Origin: an uncultured Roseicyclus sp.
Lineage (GTDB): Bacteria > Pseudomonadota > Alphaproteobacteria > Rhodobacterales > Rhodobacteraceae
Assembly: GCF_937892565.1 (NCBI RefSeq)
Contig: NZ_CALAHQ010000023.1
Span: forward strand, 62,001 to 126,000
Direction of reading: 5' to 3'
Length of the DNA stretch: 64,000 nucleotides
Part shown: piece by piece, positions 60,793 to 64,000 of the stretch
Layout of the letters: every line of letters begins with the position of its first letter
Position numbering within the stretch: the first letter of the stretch is position 1
Made by a program: the position numbers and the translations under genes
Notes under the pieces: generated by a model
The model's database searches: none
What the model saw: the letters and a program-made list of their open reading frames with translations, nothing else
What the model was told of the DNA's origin: nothing

Positions 60793-61805
60793 CGCGCAAG
60801 GCATGTGTGACCGGGTCGGCGGGGTTCATCGGCTACCATCTGTGCAAGCGGCTGCTCGATGCGGGCTGGCAGGTTGTGGGCATCGACGCGCTGACCGATT
60901 ATTACGATGTCACGCTCAAGGAGCGGCGGCAGGCAATGCTGATGCAGAACCCGGGCTTTCGCGCGGTCAACGACCGGATCGAAGCGCCCGGCGTCTTGCA
61001 TGATCTGATGGCAGCGTTGCAACCCGATGCGGTGATCCATCTGGCCGCGCAAGCCGGTGTGCGCCATTCGATCGAGGCGCCTGAAAGCTATGTCGAATCC
61101 AATCTGATCGGCACCTTTCGCCTGCTTGAAGCGATCCGCGCGGTGCGGCCTGCCCATAGCCTGCTGGCCTCGACCTCGTCGGTCTATGGCGCCAACACCG
61201 ACATGCCCTATGCCGAAACGGCCAAGGCCGATACGCCGATGTCGTTTTATGCCGCCACCAAGAAAGCCAATGAGGCGATGGCCCATAGCTACGCCCATCT
61301 TTACGATCTGCCGATCACGATGTTCCGCTTTTTCACGGTCTATGGGCCCTGGGGGCGGCCTGACATGGCGCTGTTCAAATTCACCAAGGCGATCCTCGAA
61401 GGGCGACCCATCGATCTTTACAACCATGGCGACATGCGGCGCGATTTCACCTATGTCGACGATCTGGTTGAGGGGATCATCCGCCTGATCGACGTGGCCC
61501 CGCAGCGCCCCGCCAGCCTTGATGGCGTGCCGCCGGGCGACAGCCTCAGCCCGGTCGCGCCCTATCGCGTGGTCAATATCGGCCGGTCCGACAGCGTGGC
61601 GCTGACCGAATTCATCGCCGCAATCGAGGCCGCGACAGGCAAGACCGCGATCCGCAACCTGATGCCGATGCAGCCGGGCGATGTGCCCGCCACTTGGGCC
61701 GATGCAACGCTGTTGCAGCGCCTGACCTGCTACAGACCCCACACCCCGATCTCCATCGGCGTTGCCCGTTTTGTCGAATGGTATCGCGCCTATTACGGGG
61801 TCTGA
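60789..61805 (+). CDS. UDP-glucuronate 4-epimerase-like protein
   Basis: The 338-aa short-chain epimerase has CVTGSAGFIGYHLCKRLLDAGWQVVGIDALTDYYDVTLKERR, a start typical of UDP-glucuronate 4-epimerases (LpsL/CapI type). STSSVYGANTDMPYAETAKADTPMSFYAATKKANEAMAHSYAHLY has the YxxxK pair, and MFRFFTVYGPWGRPDMALFKF follows. The product UDP-galacturonate would feed surface polysaccharide. Translationally coupled to galE. Confidence 0.92.
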   Translation: MTRKACVTGSAGFIGYHLCKRLLDAGWQVVGIDALTDYYDVTLKERRQAMLMQNPGFRAVNDRIEAPGVLHDLMAALQPDAVIHLAAQAGVRHSIEAPESYVESNLIGTFRLLEAIRAVRPAHSLLASTSSVYGANTDMPYAETAKADTPMSFYAATKKANEAMAHSYAHLYDLPITMFRFFTVYGPWGRPDMALFKFTKAILEGRPIDLYNHGDMRRDFTYVDDLVEGIIRLIDVAPQRPASLDGVPPGDSLSPVAPYRVVNIGRSDSVALTEFIAAIEAATGKTAIRNLMPMQPGDVPATWADATLLQRLTCYRPHTPISIGVARFVEWYRAYYGV

Positions 61806-61814
61806 CCGACCGGA

Positions 61815-62780
61815 TCAGGCCAGCCCTGCGCGCAAGCAATCATGCAGATGCAACAGGCCCACCGGGGCGCCCGCGTCATCCACGACAAACAGCGCTGTGA
61901 TGCGGTTTTGCGACATCACCGCCATCGCCTCGGCGGCCAGATCATCGGCCCCGATGACGCGGGGGCTGCGGGTGGCCACCTGACCGGCGTTGCGGTCCAT
62001 CAGATGATCGATGTTGCGCCTCAGGTCACCATCCGAGATGACACCAATCAGGCGCCCGCCGGCTACGACCCCAGCGATGCCAAAGCTTTTCTCGCTCATC
62101 ACGATCAGGGTTTCGGTCATCGGCTGATCCGCCGACACCAAGGGCAGGGCCGCGCCCGAATGCATCAGTTGCGCCACCTTGGACAGTTGCGCGCCCAGTT
62201 TGCCACCGGGATGAAAAGTGCGGAACTGTTCGCGCAGAAACCCCCGCTGTTCCATCACCGCCACCGCCAGCGCATCCCCCAAGGCCAGCGTCAGCGTGGT
62301 CGATGTGGTGGGCGCCATGCCGATCACGCAAGCTTCGGGCGCGAGCGGCAGGGTCAGCCGGAAATCGGCGGCCCGCATCAGCGTGCTGTCGGGATGGCCC
62401 GAGATGCCGATCATCGGAATGGAAAATCGCGCCACATGGGCGACCATGTCGCGCAATTCGGCGGTTTCGCCGGAATTCGAAATCAGGATGGTCAGATCGC
62501 CCGGTGTGACCATGCCAAGATCGCCATGGCTTGCCTCGGCCGGATGCACGAAAGCCGACGGCGTCCCGGTGGAGGCAAAGGTCGAGCTGATCTTGCGCGC
62601 GATATGGCCCGATTTGCCGATCCCCGACAAGATCACGCGCCCCTTTGTGGCAAGGATCGCGTCCACCGCAGACGCAAAATCGGCGGGCAAGGCATCGGCC
62701 ATGGCGGTAACGGCCGCCCCTTCGATCTGCAGAACGCGGCTTGCGGTTGCGCGAATGGCGGCTTTTTGATCTTCGGTCAT
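61815..62780 (-). CDS. kdsD: Arabinose-5-phosphate isomerase, KdsD/KpsF type
   Basis: This enzyme makes D-arabinose 5-phosphate from ribulose 5-phosphate for Kdo synthesis. The 321-aa protein has a SIS domain (VILSGIGKSGHIARKISSTFASTGTPSAFVHPAEASHGDLGM, SNSGETAELRDMV, PTTSTTLTLALGDALAVAVM, FHPGGKLG) and two C-terminal CBS domains (about 195-320). The N-terminus up to 62897 in the same frame is not used. It converges on the epimerase gene and fits the polysaccharide block as supplier of Kdo for LPS or capsule. Confidence 0.95.
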   Translation of the reverse strand: MTEDQKAAIRATASRVLQIEGAAVTAMADALPADFASAVDAILATKGRVILSGIGKSGHIARKISSTFASTGTPSAFVHPAEASHGDLGMVTPGDLTILISNSGETAELRDMVAHVARFSIPMIGISGHPDSTLMRAADFRLTLPLAPEACVIGMAPTTSTTLTLALGDALAVAVMEQRGFLREQFRTFHPGGKLGAQLSKVAQLMHSGAALPLVSADQPMTETLIVMSEKSFGIAGVVAGGRLIGVISDGDLRRNIDHLMDRNAGQVATRSPRVIGADDLAAEAMAVMSQNRITALFVVDDAGAPVGLLHLHDCLRAGLA

Positions 62781-62877
62781 GACCAACCCATAGCCCAGGC
62801 GCCCGCTTTTGGCGAGAGGGGGGATTTCCCGCCCGCGCCGCTTCTGGCACAAGTGCCTGAGCCAACCGGAGGCCCCG

Positions 62878-63327
62878 ATGAACAGACGTTTCGGCAACTG
62901 GCCCGAACCCGGCCGCCCCTACATGCCGCGCCCCGGCGTTTATGCGGTGATCGATGCGGGCGACGCCATTCTTGCCACCTTTCAAGATGAACCCCGCCCC
63001 GAGCTGCAACTGCCCGGCGGCGGCATCGACCGCGGTGAGCCGCCCCTGCGGGCGCTTTACCGCGAGGTGATGGAAGAAACCGGCTACATCATCCATTCCG
63101 CCCGGCGGCTGGGGATGTTTCACCGCTATACCTACATGCCGGAATACGATCTTTACGCCCAAAAACAATGCCATATCTATCTGGCGAAGCTGGGTCCGCG
63201 CCGGGGTGATCCCACCGAACCCGGCCACAGCGCAGTGTTCTTGCCATGGGCGGTGGCCGCCGAACGGCTGGCGGTATCGGGCGATCGGCATTTCCTGCGA
63301 CAGGTTTGGGCCACGCGCGGGCGCTAG
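62878..63327 (+). CDS. NUDIX hydrolase
   Basis: The 149-aa protein has an intact NUDIX box GGGIDRGEPPLRALYREVMEETGY preceded by AVIDAGDAILATFQDEPRPELQLPGG, and ends with an aromatic-rich C-terminal strand region (YTYMPEYDLYAQKQCHIYLAKLG). Family members hydrolyse nucleoside diphosphates linked to other groups; which one is not clear. The ATG at 62878 sits 97 bases from the divergent kdsD start. Its stop overlaps the SpoIIE phosphatase stop on the other strand. Confidence 0.9.
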   Translation: MNRRFGNWPEPGRPYMPRPGVYAVIDAGDAILATFQDEPRPELQLPGGGIDRGEPPLRALYREVMEETGYIIHSARRLGMFHRYTYMPEYDLYAQKQCHIYLAKLGPRRGDPTEPGHSAVFLPWAVAAERLAVSGDRHFLRQVWATRGR

Positions 63328-64000
63328 CCGCCCGCCCCGTGAAACTCGATCAACACAGCCGAGGCATCATCGGGAAAACTGTCCGACCCGGCATGAGCGG
63401 CCAATCCTGCCTCAAGGGCCGCCATGAAGCGCGGGCCGCTCAGATGGGCGGCCTGAGCGACCAGTCGGCAAAGCCCCTCCGCCTCCAGCGCGCGCCCTTG
63501 GGGGTCGGGGCATTCAAGCAACCCATCCGAACACATCAGCATCCGGTCACCGGGATGCAGGCCCAGCTTGACGCTTTCATACTTGGCCCCCTCGATCAGG
63601 CCGATCGGCAAGCCACCGGCACCCACGACATCCACCCGCCCATCGGCGCGCAAGATGATCGGGTGCGGATGGCCCGCCTGCACAAGCCACATCCGACCGC
63701 TGACCAGATCGAGAAAGCCCAGCACGAGCGTGAAATAGCGCTCGGCCTGAATTTCGCTCAGGATCAGCGCATTCAGACGTGCGGCGGCCAGATGGGGTGC
63801 CAGCGCGCACAGCGTGCCATCACGGCGACGGGTCAGCGCGATGTTCTGATCGGGGGTCGCGGCACTCAAGATGCCCGCAACCCGCGCGGCGATCATCGCG
63901 GCGGCCACCCCATGCCCCGACACATCCAGCGCGAACACGCCAACGGTGCGCGCATCAACCGGGAAAAACCCCACCATATCGCCGCCAATATGCCCCGATG
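63324..64000 (-). CDS. SpoIIE/PP2C-type serine phosphatase, 5' end beyond window
   Basis: The C-terminal part of a SpoIIE (PPM) phosphatase: SGHIGGDMVGFFPV (the metal-site GGD), VFALDVSGHGVAAAMIA with the conserved DVSGHG motif, LVLGFLDLVSGRMWLVQAGHPHPIILRADG, IGLIEGAKYESVKLGLHPGDRMLMCSDGLLE. The frame is open to the edge, so the N-terminus (often a receiver, GAF or PAS module) is not visible. Such enzymes usually act on anti-anti-sigma or similar partner proteins. Confidence 0.92.
   Translation of the reverse strand, partial: SGHIGGDMVGFFPVDARTVGVFALDVSGHGVAAAMIAARVAGILSAATPDQNIALTRRRDGTLCALAPHLAAARLNALILSEIQAERYFTLVLGFLDLVSGRMWLVQAGHPHPIILRADGRVDVVGAGGLPIGLIEGAKYESVKLGLHPGDRMLMCSDGLLECPDPQGRALEAEGLCRLVAQAAHLSGPRFMAALEAGLAAHAGSDSFPDDASAVLIEFHGAGG

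Overview
The window is a gene-dense, G+C-rich stretch of an alphaproteobacterial chromosome. Gene order and protein families point to Rhodobacteraceae (Rhodobacter/Roseobacter group): the flagellar cluster is laid out as in roseobacters, and a petP-petR-like regulator pair lies upstream of an HDAC-like hydrolase, xseB, ispA and dxs. Genes are packed with many 4-base ATGA stop/start overlaps. I saw no rRNA, tRNA or CRISPR array.

Positions 1-22095 are one flagellar gene cluster in several transcription blocks. flgA-flgH-fliL2 reads rightward. A long leftward block runs fliL, a DUF6468-like gene, motE-like, motA, a 704-aa periplasmic protein, a lytic transglycosylase, flhA, fliR, flhB and a coiled-coil gene. 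Rightward fliF-fliH-fliN-fliP ends in a small protein with a FliG-middle-domain-like C-terminus. Leftward motB, flgE, flgK, flgL and flgI complete it. A decayed IS481-family transposase sits where the last two blocks converge. TTAA-N7-TTAA-like sites (CtrA half-site layout, each with one mismatch) lie in the short promoter gaps of fliL/fliF, flgE and motB.

Positions 22143-30733 are accessory. A leftward arsenate-resistance operon encodes an ArsR-ArsC fusion, an arsenate-linked GAPDH and the ArsJ exporter, and starts at a perfect palindrome that overlaps the first codon. An iron(III) ABC permease and its binding protein converge on a methyltransferase gene of unlike base composition, and no ATPase gene is present. 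An MFS permease gene diverges from the binding-protein gene.

Positions 30741-57038 are mostly housekeeping: a DEAD-box helicase, asd, a DUF4139 protein, a bicarbonate-uptake set (carbonic anhydrase, SbtA, SbtB-like PII), leucyl aminopeptidase plus NlpC/P60 endopeptidase, ilvE, petP/petR-like regulators, isoprenoid genes, a K+ channel gene converging on a voltage-gated Na+ channel gene, an RNA methyltransferase, a paired ABC exporter, LysE, CCA transferase, CoA pyrophosphatase and Hsp33. Positions 57183-62780 are a surface-polysaccharide block (GT4 glycosyltransferase, Wza-like export lipoprotein, GalE, UDP-glucuronate epimerase-like, KdsD). A NUDIX hydrolase and a SpoIIE-type phosphatase cut by the window edge finish it. 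The Na+ channel and the SbtA transporter fit a marine or saline habitat, but that is inference.
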